Shown here: positions 1-6,465 of the stretch, one piece after another | Layout of the letters: each line of letters opens with the position of its first letter | How positions within the stretch are numbered: the stretch's first letter is position 1 | Origin: Phycisphaerae bacterium | Lineage (GTDB): Bacteria > Planctomycetota > Phycisphaerae > Phycisphaerales > SM1A02 | Length of the DNA: 6,518 nucleotides | NCBI GenBank assembly: GCA_016873375.1 | Contig: VGXJ01000106.1 | Span: 1 to 6,518, forward strand | Direction: 5' to 3' | Made by a program: the position numbers and the translations under genes | Notes under the pieces: model-generated | Told to the model about the DNA's origin: nothing | Seen by the model: only the letters and a program-made list of their open reading frames with translations | Database searches by the model: none

Positions 1-2327
1 CGCTTGACCATCGGCACCCCCGCGGGCGAGAGCAGGTCGAGCTGCTCGGCCAGGAGCGGTTCGCCGCGGCGATTGCAGGGGGAGGCATAGGAACACGCCG
101 GCACCATCTTGGGCGGCTTGGGCTTGGCTTTGGCCTTCGATGAGGCCTTCTTCGCGGGCTTCGCTGCCGCAGCCGGATCAGGGATCTTCTCGTTGTAGCC
201 GCTGCACGAGAGGAACTCGCCCGTGCGTCCGAGGCGGTATTCAAGCCGCCGGCCGCACAGCGGGCAGGCGTAAGGCGACGGTCGAGACGCGGCCTTCACA
301 TGGTCGGCCTGCGCAGCCGTACCCAGGAGCGGCTTCAACGCATCGTGGAATCGGTGGAGCAGGTCCGTCCAGCGTTCCTTGCCCTGCGCCACTTCGTCGA
401 GCTCGCGCTCGATGCCGCGGGTGTAGCCAAGCTCGATGAACTGGCTCTTGAAGCCAGCCTTCAGGAATTCGGTCACGGCCTCGCCGAGTGCAGTGGCGTA
501 GAAGCGACGGTCCTGCTGGTCGACGTAGCCACGATCCTCGATCGTGTTGATCGTGCTGGCGTAGGTCGAAGGGCGGCCGATGCCTTCCTCCTCGAGCTTC
601 TTCACGAGCGTGGCCTCGGAGTAGCGCGGGGGAGGTGCCTGGAAACGCTGGCGTGGCTCGATGTCGAAGGGGGCGAGCATCGCACCCTTCTCGAAGGCCG
701 GCAGCACCTGGTCGCCATCATCCTTGGGCAGGCCGCTGATCTTGTAGAACCCGTCGAAACGCAGGACCCGTCCGTTGGCCTTGAACACCGCACCGGTGTC
801 CCGATCGGACCGGCGCATGCGCACGGCAGTCGAATCCCACTCGGCATCGGTCGATTGGCACGCGACGAAGCATGACCAGATCAGCCGGTAGAGCTTGAGC
901 TGCTCGTCAGTCAGCACGCCCGCGATGCGGTCGGGCTCGCGGAAGGGATCGGTCGGCCGGATCGCCTCGTGGGCTTCCTGCGCTCCGTCGTTGCTGCTCG
1001 CATAGAAGCGCGGCTTGTCCGGGACATAGCGATCACCGTGGCGATCCTTCAGGTACCGACGCGCCATGTCGATCGCTTCGCGTGACAGGTTCGTCGAGTC
1101 TGTTCGCATGTAGGTGATCAGGCCCACGCGGCCCTCGCCCGGAAGATCGATGCCCTCGTAGAGCTGCTGGGCGATCCGCATGGTGCGATCGGTCGACATC
1201 CCCAGCCGGCTGCTCGCCGCTTGCTGCAGCGTGCTCGTGATGAAGGGTGGATACGGCTTGGACCGAGTGCGGGTGACGTCGATCGACTCGACGCGGTATC
1301 GCGCGGCAGGATCGGGGCGGCCCACGATGCGCACGAGCTTCTGGCCGCGCCCCTTGGCGGCAGCGTCGCTCGCGCGGTCGATGCGAAGGTCGATCAGGCC
1401 GGCAGCCTCGGCGACCGACCGGGCATCGGGCGCAAGGTCATCCTCGCTCGTGTTCTGGGCTTCGATGCGCAGCGGCTTGCCGCCCACTTCGACGAGTTCA
1501 CACGACAGGGCGGTGTGCTCGGCAAGCCAGCCCATGCGCTCCCGGACGAGCGGCGGGCGGCCACGCTCATCCCGGCGAGCGAGGAACGTGGACCACTCGC
1601 CGTGCAGGCCGACGGCCGCCTCGACCTCGAAGGTCATGCAGGCCGAAAGTTCCCACGATTCGCTGGGCGTGAAGGCGCGAATCTCCTGCTCGCGTTCGAC
1701 CACGATGCGGGTAGCCACGCTCTGAACACGGCCGGCGCTCAGGCCACCAGCCACCTTCTTCCACAGGATCGGAGAGACTTGGTAGCCCACGATGCGGTCA
1801 ACGATGCGGCGTGCCTGTTGCGCATCGACGCGTGCCATGTTGATGGCGCGCGGCGACTGGAACGCTCGCTGCACCTCGCTCTTGGTGATCGCATCGAAGG
1901 TGACACGCTTGGCTTGCAAGGGGTTGACGCCCAGAACCTGCGTGAGGTGCCACGCGATGGCCTCGCCCTCGCGGTCCAAGTCGGTGGCGAACCAGACTTC
2001 GTTGGCGCTCTTGGCCAGTCGACGCAGCTCCGACACGGTGCGCGTCTTGTCGTCGTCGATCTCGTAGGTCGGCGCGAAGTCGTGGTCGAGGTCAACACCG
2101 GGCACCGGCTGCTTCTCGCCCTTGGGGGACTTGCTGGGCAGGTCGCGGATGTGGCCGATCGATGCCTTCACCACGAAGCCGGGCCCGAGGTACTTCTCGA
2201 TGGTCTTGGCCTTCGCCGGGCTCTCGACGATCACCAGCTGGTACGCGCCCTTGGGGGTCGGCGTGGGCTCGGCGTCCCGTCGGCGGGAACCGGATCGTTT
2301 TGATGAAGAAGGGCGTGATTTGGCCAT
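1..2327 (-). CDS. topA: DNA topoisomerase I (type IA), C-terminus cut off by window edge
   Basis: Type IA topoisomerase, which relaxes negatively supercoiled DNA in the cytoplasm by nicking and passing one strand through a transient 5'-phosphotyrosine link. Seen: 775 complete codons without a stop. A basic Ser/Arg-rich leader (residues 1-28) precedes the Toprim domain, which starts at LVIVESPAKAKTI (31-43) and carries the metal-binding D116-L-D118-R-E120. The motifs LSAGRVQS and PPFITSTLQQAAS follow, then the active-site block GLITYMRTDSTN with the catalytic tyrosine at Y406, and EEGIGRPSTYA near 580. A zinc ribbon begins at C688/C691 with C708. After it comes a Lys/Ala/Pro-rich linker (about 716-740), then C745 and C751. 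The ATG at 2327 was chosen because it is the first start before the conserved domain; no convincing Shine-Dalgarno precedes it. Y406 lies later than in E. coli TopA (Y319), reflecting a longer N-terminus and extra residues before the tyrosine. The true C-terminus lies outside the window. Family assignment is firm. Confidence 0.97.
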   Translation of the reverse strand, partial: MAKSRPSSSKRSGSRRRDAEPTPTPKGAYQLVIVESPAKAKTIEKYLGPGFVVKASIGHIRDLPSKSPKGEKQPVPGVDLDHDFAPTYEIDDDKTRTVSELRRLAKSANEVWFATDLDREGEAIAWHLTQVLGVNPLQAKRVTFDAITKSEVQRAFQSPRAINMARVDAQQARRIVDRIVGYQVSPILWKKVAGGLSAGRVQSVATRIVVEREQEIRAFTPSESWELSACMTFEVEAAVGLHGEWSTFLARRDERGRPPLVRERMGWLAEHTALSCELVEVGGKPLRIEAQNTSEDDLAPDARSVAEAAGLIDLRIDRASDAAAKGRGQKLVRIVGRPDPAARYRVESIDVTRTRSKPYPPFITSTLQQAASSRLGMSTDRTMRIAQQLYEGIDLPGEGRVGLITYMRTDSTNLSREAIDMARRYLKDRHGDRYVPDKPRFYASSNDGAQEAHEAIRPTDPFREPDRIAGVLTDEQLKLYRLIWSCFVACQSTDAEWDSTAVRMRRSDRDTGAVFKANGRVLRFDGFYKISGLPKDDGDQVLPAFEKGAMLAPFDIEPRQRFQAPPPRYSEATLVKKLEEEGIGRPSTYASTINTIEDRGYVDQQDRRFYATALGEAVTEFLKAGFKSQFIELGYTRGIERELDEVAQGKERWTDLLHRFHDALKPLLGTAAQADHVKAASRPSPYACPLCGRRLEYRLGRTGEFLSCSGYNEKIPDPAAAAKPAKKASSKAKAKPKPPKMVPACSYASPCNRRGEPLLAEQLDLLSPAGVPMVK

Positions 2328-2340
2328 CGTCGGGGGCGGA

Positions 2341-2370
2341 GTGATACGGAGAACGTGAAGGCGGTGTCAA
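2341..2370 (-). promoter_or_regulatory. Candidate sigma-70-type promoter for topA
   Basis: On the minus strand a perfect -35 hexamer TTGACA (2370-2365) is followed after 18 bases by TATCAC (2346-2341) as a possible -10. Only 13 bases separate the -10 from the topA ATG, so transcription would start about 6 to 8 bases before the start codon. That fits the absence of a Shine-Dalgarno there and suggests a nearly leaderless mRNA. It lies in the 113-base gap after miaA, where I see no terminator. Read-through from miaA is therefore also possible. The hexamers are seen; promoter function is inferred. Confidence 0.45.
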
Positions 2371-2440
2371 CGACCCACCCCTCAGGGAGTGACCGTGTTG
2401 CAGGGGCCGTCGGCCATTTGCGCCCTGTTTCTCCAGCGTT

Positions 2441-3376
2441 TCACGCGAAAGATATTTTTGCGATCTCGGCCATGCGCTCCTCCGTGAGCCCATCGCCGGC
2501 ATCGATCCAGGTCGATCCGGGCGTGTCCACGAAGCGTTTCAGCCAGGTCCGTTGCTGCTTTGCCAGCTGGCGCGTGGCGATCTTGATGGCCTCGAAGGCA
2601 TCGTCCTCGCTCGATGCTCCACGCAGGTGCGCGAGGAGTTCTCGGTATCCCACGGCCGTCGCCGCCTGCGCACCGAACCCCCCATCCGCAGCGAGCGTTC
2701 GCACCTCGTCGACCAGTCCCATGGACCGCATCCCTCGGACACGGGCATTGATACGGCGGTTGTTCGCCTCGACAGCCATGGTGAGGCCAATGAGGGACCA
2801 GCCTGCAGGCAGTGCCGCCGGTCGTTCCCGCCACTGCGCCTGCAGCACGCTGATGGGCGTTCCAGTTGCACGATGGACTTCGATTGCCCGGATCGTGCGG
2901 CGACGATCGTTGCGATGGATCCGCTCGGCGGCCGTCGGATCGATGCGCATGAGTTCGGTGCGAAGAGCGTCGAGGTCCCACGCGGAGAGCTCTTCGCGCA
3001 GGGCGGCATCCGCAGGCGGCCCATCGAACAGTCCCTCAAGCAGCGCCTTCGCGTACAGGTTGGTGCCGCCGACCACAATGGCCACGCCACCACGGCCATG
3101 GATTGCGGCCAGTGCCGCGTTGGCATGCTCCAGCCAGTCTTCGACCGTGAAGCCGTCGTGGCTCGGTTCGACCAGATCCAGACCGTGATGGACCACCGCG
3201 GCGCGCTCGGCCGCCGTTGGTTTGGCAGTCCCGATGTCCATGCCTCGGTAGACCTGCATGCTGTCGGCGCTGATGAGTTCCGCCATGGGGCCTGCAGCCC
3301 GGGCCATGGCCATGGCCAGCGCACTCTTGCCACTGGCGGTTGGACCCATCACCACGATCACGCGGCCTTCAGGCAT
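2441..3376 (-). CDS. miaA: tRNA dimethylallyltransferase (MiaA)
   Basis: Transfers a dimethylallyl group from dimethylallyl diphosphate to N6 of A37 in tRNAs that read U-starting codons; this is the first step toward (methylthio)isopentenyl-adenosine. Seen: 311 residues, close to the usual length of about 300-316. The P-loop GPTASGKS is at residues 11-18, and the segment ISADSMQVYRGMDIGTAKP at 35-53 contains the expected catalytic aspartate D38. VGGTNLYAKALLEGL follows at about 102-116, then the tRNA-binding insertion domain with NDRRRTIRAIEV, a VGYRE motif, and the family signature TRQLAKQQRTWLKRF near the C-terminus. The ATG at 3376 sits directly before the P-loop strand and has GGAAGG about 12 bases upstream, a little far. 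An in-frame ATG at 3415 would add 13 unconserved residues and overlap the divergent pgk start, so it is less likely. topA lies 113 bases downstream on the same strand. Confidence 0.95.
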   Translation of the reverse strand: MPEGRVIVVMGPTASGKSALAMAMARAAGPMAELISADSMQVYRGMDIGTAKPTAAERAAVVHHGLDLVEPSHDGFTVEDWLEHANAALAAIHGRGGVAIVVGGTNLYAKALLEGLFDGPPADAALREELSAWDLDALRTELMRIDPTAAERIHRNDRRRTIRAIEVHRATGTPISVLQAQWRERPAALPAGWSLIGLTMAVEANNRRINARVRGMRSMGLVDEVRTLAADGGFGAQAATAVGYRELLAHLRGASSEDDAFEAIKIATRQLAKQQRTWLKRFVDTPGSTWIDAGDGLTEERMAEIAKISFA

Positions 3377-3413
3377 TCGCGGACGGTACCTTCCGGCGCC
3401 CGGAGCCTGAATC
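3377..3413. promoter_or_regulatory. Divergent miaA/pgk intergenic region
   Basis: Only 37 bases separate the miaA and pgk start codons, so initiation signals for both genes must be packed here or lie inside the opposite gene. Visible elements are GGAG (3402-3405), an eight-base-spaced Shine-Dalgarno for pgk; GGAAGG on the minus strand (3394-3389) for miaA; and the palindrome GGTACC (3385-3390). Across that palindrome, TACCTT (3387-3392) on the plus strand and TACCGT (3388-3383) on the minus strand fit a loose TANNNT -10 pattern. I see no good -35 box on either strand. The promoter reading is tentative; the Shine-Dalgarno for pgk is solid. Confidence 0.35.
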
Positions 3414-4631
3414 ATGCCCAAGAAAACCATCCGCGACCTCGACGTGACCGGCAAGCGCGTGTTCATCCGTGCCGACTTCAATGTGCCCATGGACGACGAT
3501 GGACGCATCACCGACGACCGTCGCGTGCGACTGACGGTGCCCACCATCGTCAGCGTTCTGGATCGCGGCGGCTCGGTCGTCGTGGCGAGCCATCTTGGTC
3601 GCCCCGATGGCACGGGATTCCAGGCCTCGGAAAGCGCTCGTCCGGTCCGCGAGGTGCTGGACCAGCTGCTCGTCGGGCACCTTGATGGACCGGTGCAGAT
3701 GGCGGGTGAGCTGCCCACCTCGCCTGAGTCGGCCGCCGCCGCCGCCGCGCTCAAGCCGCGCCAGGTGCTCTTGCTGGAAAACCTCCGTTTCGAGAAGGGC
3801 GAGAAGAAGGGCGATCCCGCCTTCGCAGCCAGGCTCGCCGGCTACGCCGATGCCTATGTCAACGATGCATTCGGGTGCTCCCACCGCACCGACGCGAGCA
3901 TGGATGCACTGCCGCGCGCCATGGCCCCCAAGCCGTGCGTGGCTGGCTTGCTGCTTGAGCGCGAACTGACGTACTTGCAGGGCGTGCTGGAAAAGCCCAA
4001 GCGGCCGTTCGTCGCCATCATCGGTGGCGCCAAGGTCAGCGACAAGATCGCAGCGCTCACCAACTTGTGCGGTCGGGTCGACACGGTCCTCGTTGGAGGA
4101 GCGATGGCCTATACGTTCCTCCTCGCGCAGGGGATCGGCATCGGGCGCAGCCTGGTCCAGAGGGACATGGTCGACCAGGCGCGGACCATCCTTGGCTTGG
4201 CCAAGGAGCGCGGCACGGCGCTGCTCCTTCCAACAGATCATGTGTGCGGCGCGGAACTCAAGTCAGGCACCGCGACCAGCGTGGTCGTTGGTGCGATTCC
4301 TGATGGGCTGATGGGCCTCGACATCGGACCGGCGACGTTGGCCGCCTACTCTGCTGCAGTCGCGAGCGCCCGGACCATCGTCTGGAACGGCCCCATGGGC
4401 GCCTTCGAGACCGAACCCTTCAATGTGGGAACGTTTGGCTTGGCCCGCGCAGTCGCCGAAGCCACCAAGCAGGGCTGCACGACCGTAGCGGGGGGCGGCG
4501 ACACGGCCAGCGCCGTCGAGCAGGCCGGGCTCGCCGATGCGCTCACGCACATCTCGACTGGTGGCGGTGCCAGCCTGGAAATGCTCGAGGGCAAATCATT
4601 CTCATGCCTGAGTGCGCTGCAGGACGCCTGA
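3414..4631 (+). CDS. pgk: Phosphoglycerate kinase
   Basis: Cytoplasmic glycolytic/gluconeogenic enzyme that interconverts 1,3-bisphosphoglycerate plus ADP with 3-phosphoglycerate plus ATP. Seen: 405 residues, a normal bacterial length. The N-terminal substrate domain has the PGK signature FIRADFNVP (17-25), SHLGRPDG, LLENLRFEKGE and NDAFGCSHRTDAS. The C-terminal nucleotide domain has IIGGAKVSDKI (conserved lysine K207), VLVGGAMAYTF, WNGPMGAFE (from W324) and the glycine-rich GGGDTASAV (G360-D363), then STGGGASLEMLEGK near the end. All main substrate and nucleotide motifs are present, so the enzyme should be active. The ATG at 3414 has GGAG eight bases upstream and starts the usual MPKKTIRDLDVTGKRV lead-in. 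It diverges from miaA and is followed after 44 bases by the thioredoxin-fold gene on the same strand. In the substrate-domain block usually written HRAHAS, this protein reads HRTDAS, a mild departure. Confidence 0.97.
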   Translation: MPKKTIRDLDVTGKRVFIRADFNVPMDDDGRITDDRRVRLTVPTIVSVLDRGGSVVVASHLGRPDGTGFQASESARPVREVLDQLLVGHLDGPVQMAGELPTSPESAAAAAALKPRQVLLLENLRFEKGEKKGDPAFAARLAGYADAYVNDAFGCSHRTDASMDALPRAMAPKPCVAGLLLERELTYLQGVLEKPKRPFVAIIGGAKVSDKIAALTNLCGRVDTVLVGGAMAYTFLLAQGIGIGRSLVQRDMVDQARTILGLAKERGTALLLPTDHVCGAELKSGTATSVVVGAIPDGLMGLDIGPATLAAYSAAVASARTIVWNGPMGAFETEPFNVGTFGLARAVAEATKQGCTTVAGGGDTASAVEQAGLADALTHISTGGGASLEMLEGKSFSCLSALQDA

Positions 4632-4649
4632 TTCCCTCCGGGTTCGGTC

Positions 4650-4655
4650 TATACT
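4650..4655 (+). promoter_or_regulatory. Candidate -10 element upstream of the thioredoxin-fold gene
   Basis: TATACT, one base from the TATAAT consensus, stands in the 44-base gap after pgk, 20 bases before the ATG at 4676. No clear TTGACA-like -35 is seen at 16-18 bases upstream; the best is CTGATT at 4628-4633, overlapping the pgk stop. If used, transcription would begin near 4662, leaving a leader of about 14 bases that barely includes the GAAGGA ribosome site (4661-4666). This would let the redox gene and rpe be expressed apart from pgk. No terminator hairpin with a T-run is visible between the genes, so read-through from pgk is equally possible. Confidence 0.35.
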
Positions 4656-4675
4656 CAAGCGAAGGATCCGTTGCC

Positions 4676-5713
4676 ATGCTGACCCACACGATTGCCGCGT
4701 TCACCTGTGTCGCCACCCTGTTCGCTGCAGCGCAGGAGCCTGAGAAGCTCAAGGTCGGGTCGGCCATGCCCAGCCTCGACAACGTCGAAATGGTGCAGGG
4801 CTCGAAGGACAACCTCGCGGATGCCAAGGTGACCGTCGTCGAGTTCTGGGCCACCTGGTGCGGCCCGTGCGTGAAGGCGATTCCCCACATCAACGAGGTC
4901 GCTAGGGCCAATGCCTGGCGCGGTCTTCGGGTGCTCGGGGTCAGCACTGACTCCTCAGATGACAAGTCAAAGGTCGATCCCTTCATCAAGAGGATGGGCT
5001 CGCGCATGACCTACAACGTGGGCTGGGCTGGCGAAGGCATCAGCCGCAGCTGGATGGAAGCATCGGGGCAGAAGGGCATCCCGACGGCGTTCGTCTGCAC
5101 CAACGGAAAGGTCGCCTGGATCGGCCATCCGATGGACGATGGCTTTGAGTCTGCGATCCGAAAGTGCCTTTCGGGCCGTTTCGATCCAGAGCTTTCCCCC
5201 AAGGGCGAGCAGTACCTTGAGGCCGGCCGCAACGCCGCCAAGAAGAAGAACTGGCGCGAAGCGTCCAAGCACTTCGACGATTGCATCGCCCTGAAGCCCG
5301 AGATCTTCGTCGATGCGATGGAAGCCAAGTACCGGATGCTCGCCGACCAGCAAAAGGACGCTGCCGCCGCGAAGGCGTGGGCCGCCGATGTCGCCGGCAA
5401 GCTGTCGTCGAGCCCGGTGGCGCTTGCCGAGTTCGCCGTGTATATCGCCCAGGATCCTCGCCTGCAGCAGCACGACCTCGAGTCTGCCCAACTCATGATC
5501 GATGGCGCCATGGCCGCCGGAGCCACCAAGGTCGATGTCCTGGTCGCCGCCGCACGCGTCGCCTCCACCGCAGGCAAGTTCGATGTTGCGGTGGACCTGC
5601 AGAACAAGGCATGGCGCCAAGCTTCGCCGGAACAGAAGCCGTTCCTGAAGACCGACCTTGATGCCTACAAGCAGTCGCAGGCCAAGGGCGCCTCGGCGAA
5701 GGTCGGCCAGTGA
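4676..5713 (+). CDS. Exported TlpA/ResA-like thioredoxin-fold protein with C-terminal helical repeat region
   Basis: Predicted extracytoplasmic thiol-disulfide oxidoreductase-type protein; substrate unknown. Seen: 345 residues. Residues 1-19 form a hydrophobic stretch ending FAAA before QEPEK, consistent with a cleaved Sec signal peptide, though it has no Lys or Arg at the start. The thioredoxin-like domain (about 25-165) has VVEFWATWCGPC with the redox pair C62/C65, the TlpA-like VLGVSTDSS stretch, and KGIPTAF with the expected cis-proline P136, then VAWIGHP. Residues about 175-335 are Ala-rich helical hairpins, the first (177-208, EAGRNAAKKKNWREASKHF) being TPR-like. Cysteines C141, C164 and C203 lie outside the active pair. 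The ATG at 4676 is preferred because GAAGGA lies nine bases upstream and it exposes the signal peptide; an in-frame ATG at 4604 would overlap pgk and bury it. The 3' end overlaps rpe by four bases. The fold is sure; the exact role is not known. Confidence 0.9.
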   Translation: MLTHTIAAFTCVATLFAAAQEPEKLKVGSAMPSLDNVEMVQGSKDNLADAKVTVVEFWATWCGPCVKAIPHINEVARANAWRGLRVLGVSTDSSDDKSKVDPFIKRMGSRMTYNVGWAGEGISRSWMEASGQKGIPTAFVCTNGKVAWIGHPMDDGFESAIRKCLSGRFDPELSPKGEQYLEAGRNAAKKKNWREASKHFDDCIALKPEIFVDAMEAKYRMLADQQKDAAAAKAWAADVAGKLSSSPVALAEFAVYIAQDPRLQQHDLESAQLMIDGAMAAGATKVDVLVAAARVASTAGKFDVAVDLQNKAWRQASPEQKPFLKTDLDAYKQSQAKGASAKVGQ

Positions 5714-6381
5714 GCCACGGCCGGCTCGCGCTCCCCCAAGGGATCGCGGTCGGTGCTTCGATCCTCAGCGCTGACTTTGCGGAGCTCGGCAACGAGATTG
5801 CCGCGGCAATCGGCGCGGGCGCCGGATTCATCCATGTCGATGTCATGGATGGCCACTTCGTGCCAAACCTCTCGATGGGACCGGCGGTTTGCGGCGCTGT
5901 GCGCCGCGCGGCGCCGCGTGCGCCCGTGGATGTTCACCTCATGGTGCAGCGTCCGCTCTCGTTCATCGAGCCCTTCGCCAAGGCCGGTGCAGACTGGTGC
6001 ACCGTGCATGTCGAAGCGCAAGATGACCCACGGGAGTGCGCCGAGCGGTCGCGATCGCTTGGCATGAAGGCGGGGCTCGCCTTCAACCCACGCACCCCGG
6101 TCGAGCATGCGATCGATGCCGGGCTGCTCGATGCGGCGGACTTCATCCTGATCATGAGCGTGCAGCCTGGCTACAGCGGCCAGTCCTTCATGCCCGAAGT
6201 CCTGGTGAAGGTGCGGTCGCTTCGCCGGTCGGGCTGGCAGGGACCGATCGAGATCGACGGGGGCGTCTCGCCACAGAACGCCGAGGCGTGCCGTGCGGCC
6301 GGCTGCACGCTCTTGGTGTCGGCGAGTGCAATCTTCGGCAGCGGTGACTACGCCGCCGCGATCAACGCCATGCTGGCCTGA
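5710..6381 (+). CDS. rpe: Ribulose-phosphate 3-epimerase
   Basis: Cytoplasmic TIM-barrel metalloenzyme interconverting D-ribulose 5-phosphate and D-xylulose 5-phosphate in the pentose phosphate pathway (and the Calvin cycle where present). Seen: 223 residues, the normal length. ASILSADFAELG opens the barrel; IHVDVMDGHFVPN (41-53) carries metal ligand H42 and catalytic D44; DVHLMV carries H76; IMSVQPGYSGQSF (148-160) is the phosphate-side loop; EIDGGV has the second catalytic aspartate D183; and VSASAIFGSGDY near the end holds the phosphate-binding glycines. All expected ligands are present. The start is GTG at 5710, sharing GTGA with the stop of the upstream gene, with GAAGG (5698-5702) seven bases before it, which suggests coupled translation. 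MSVQPG in place of the commoner MSVNPG is a conservative change. Together with pgk it makes this plus-strand cluster partly a sugar-phosphate metabolism group. Confidence 0.97.
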   Translation: MSHGRLALPQGIAVGASILSADFAELGNEIAAAIGAGAGFIHVDVMDGHFVPNLSMGPAVCGAVRRAAPRAPVDVHLMVQRPLSFIEPFAKAGADWCTVHVEAQDDPRECAERSRSLGMKAGLAFNPRTPVEHAIDAGLLDAADFILIMSVQPGYSGQSFMPEVLVKVRSLRRSGWQGPIEIDGGVSPQNAEACRAAGCTLLVSASAIFGSGDYAAAINAMLA

Positions 6382-6427
6382 GCGCTCCACACGCCTGCGA
6401 TGCGACTCCTTGGCGCGGGGGCATTCT

Positions 6428-6444
6428 CGGGATCCCGCTAGGAT
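6428..6444 (+). promoter_or_regulatory. Palindrome plus candidate -10 upstream of the last gene
   Basis: The 84-base gap after rpe (6382-6465) contains a perfect 10-base palindrome CGGGATCCCG (6428-6437), one base before TAGGAT (6439-6444), a possible -10. The hexamer ends 21 bases before the GTG at 6466, close to the 20-base gap of TATACT before the gene at 4676. No -35 is recognisable at the usual distance; TTGGCG (6410-6415) is 23 bases away, too far. The palindrome could be an operator or chance. No T-tailed hairpin terminator for rpe is visible in this gap. Confidence 0.3.
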
Positions 6445-6465
6445 CTTCGCCACACGGAGGTCATC

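Noticed and set aside
300..875. Plus-strand open frame of 191 codons opposite the TopA C-terminal part
   Set aside because: Same antisense register effect as above; no domain and no good ribosome site.
1221..2303. Long plus-strand open frame (360 codons) opposite topA
   Set aside because: It lies in codon-aligned antisense register to topA, and stays open because topA here avoids TTA, CTA and TCA codons. The product has no recognisable domain, whereas the minus strand gives unmistakable TopA motifs.
2386..2415. Inverted repeats (CCCT-AGGG and GGCCG-CGGCC) in the miaA-topA gap as a terminator
   Set aside because: Loops are only 1-3 bases and no T-run follows on either strand, so a rho-independent terminator is not supported.
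2552..3685. Plus-strand open frame of 377 codons across miaA and into pgk
   Set aside because: It runs antisense to miaA and out of frame through pgk, both of which carry full family motifs. It is an artefact of high GC content.
3377..3754. N-terminal extension of MiaA by up to 126 residues
   Set aside because: The added part is antisense to pgk, Ser/Arg-rich and unconserved. MiaA proteins begin shortly before the P-loop, which matches the ATG at 3376.
4604..4675. Upstream in-frame ATG for the thioredoxin-fold protein
   Set aside because: It would overlap the end of pgk and place 24 unrelated residues before the signal peptide. The ATG at 4676 has a well-spaced GAAGGA.
4676..4711. Possible lipoprotein signal around C11 of the thioredoxin-fold protein
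   Set aside because: The residues before C11 (A-F-T) do not form a lipobox, and the hydrophobic stretch continues past it to a typical AxA cleavage site.
6380..6387. GAGCGCTC palindrome just after rpe as a terminator
   Set aside because: It is a short palindrome with no loop and no T-run; likely chance in GC-rich DNA.
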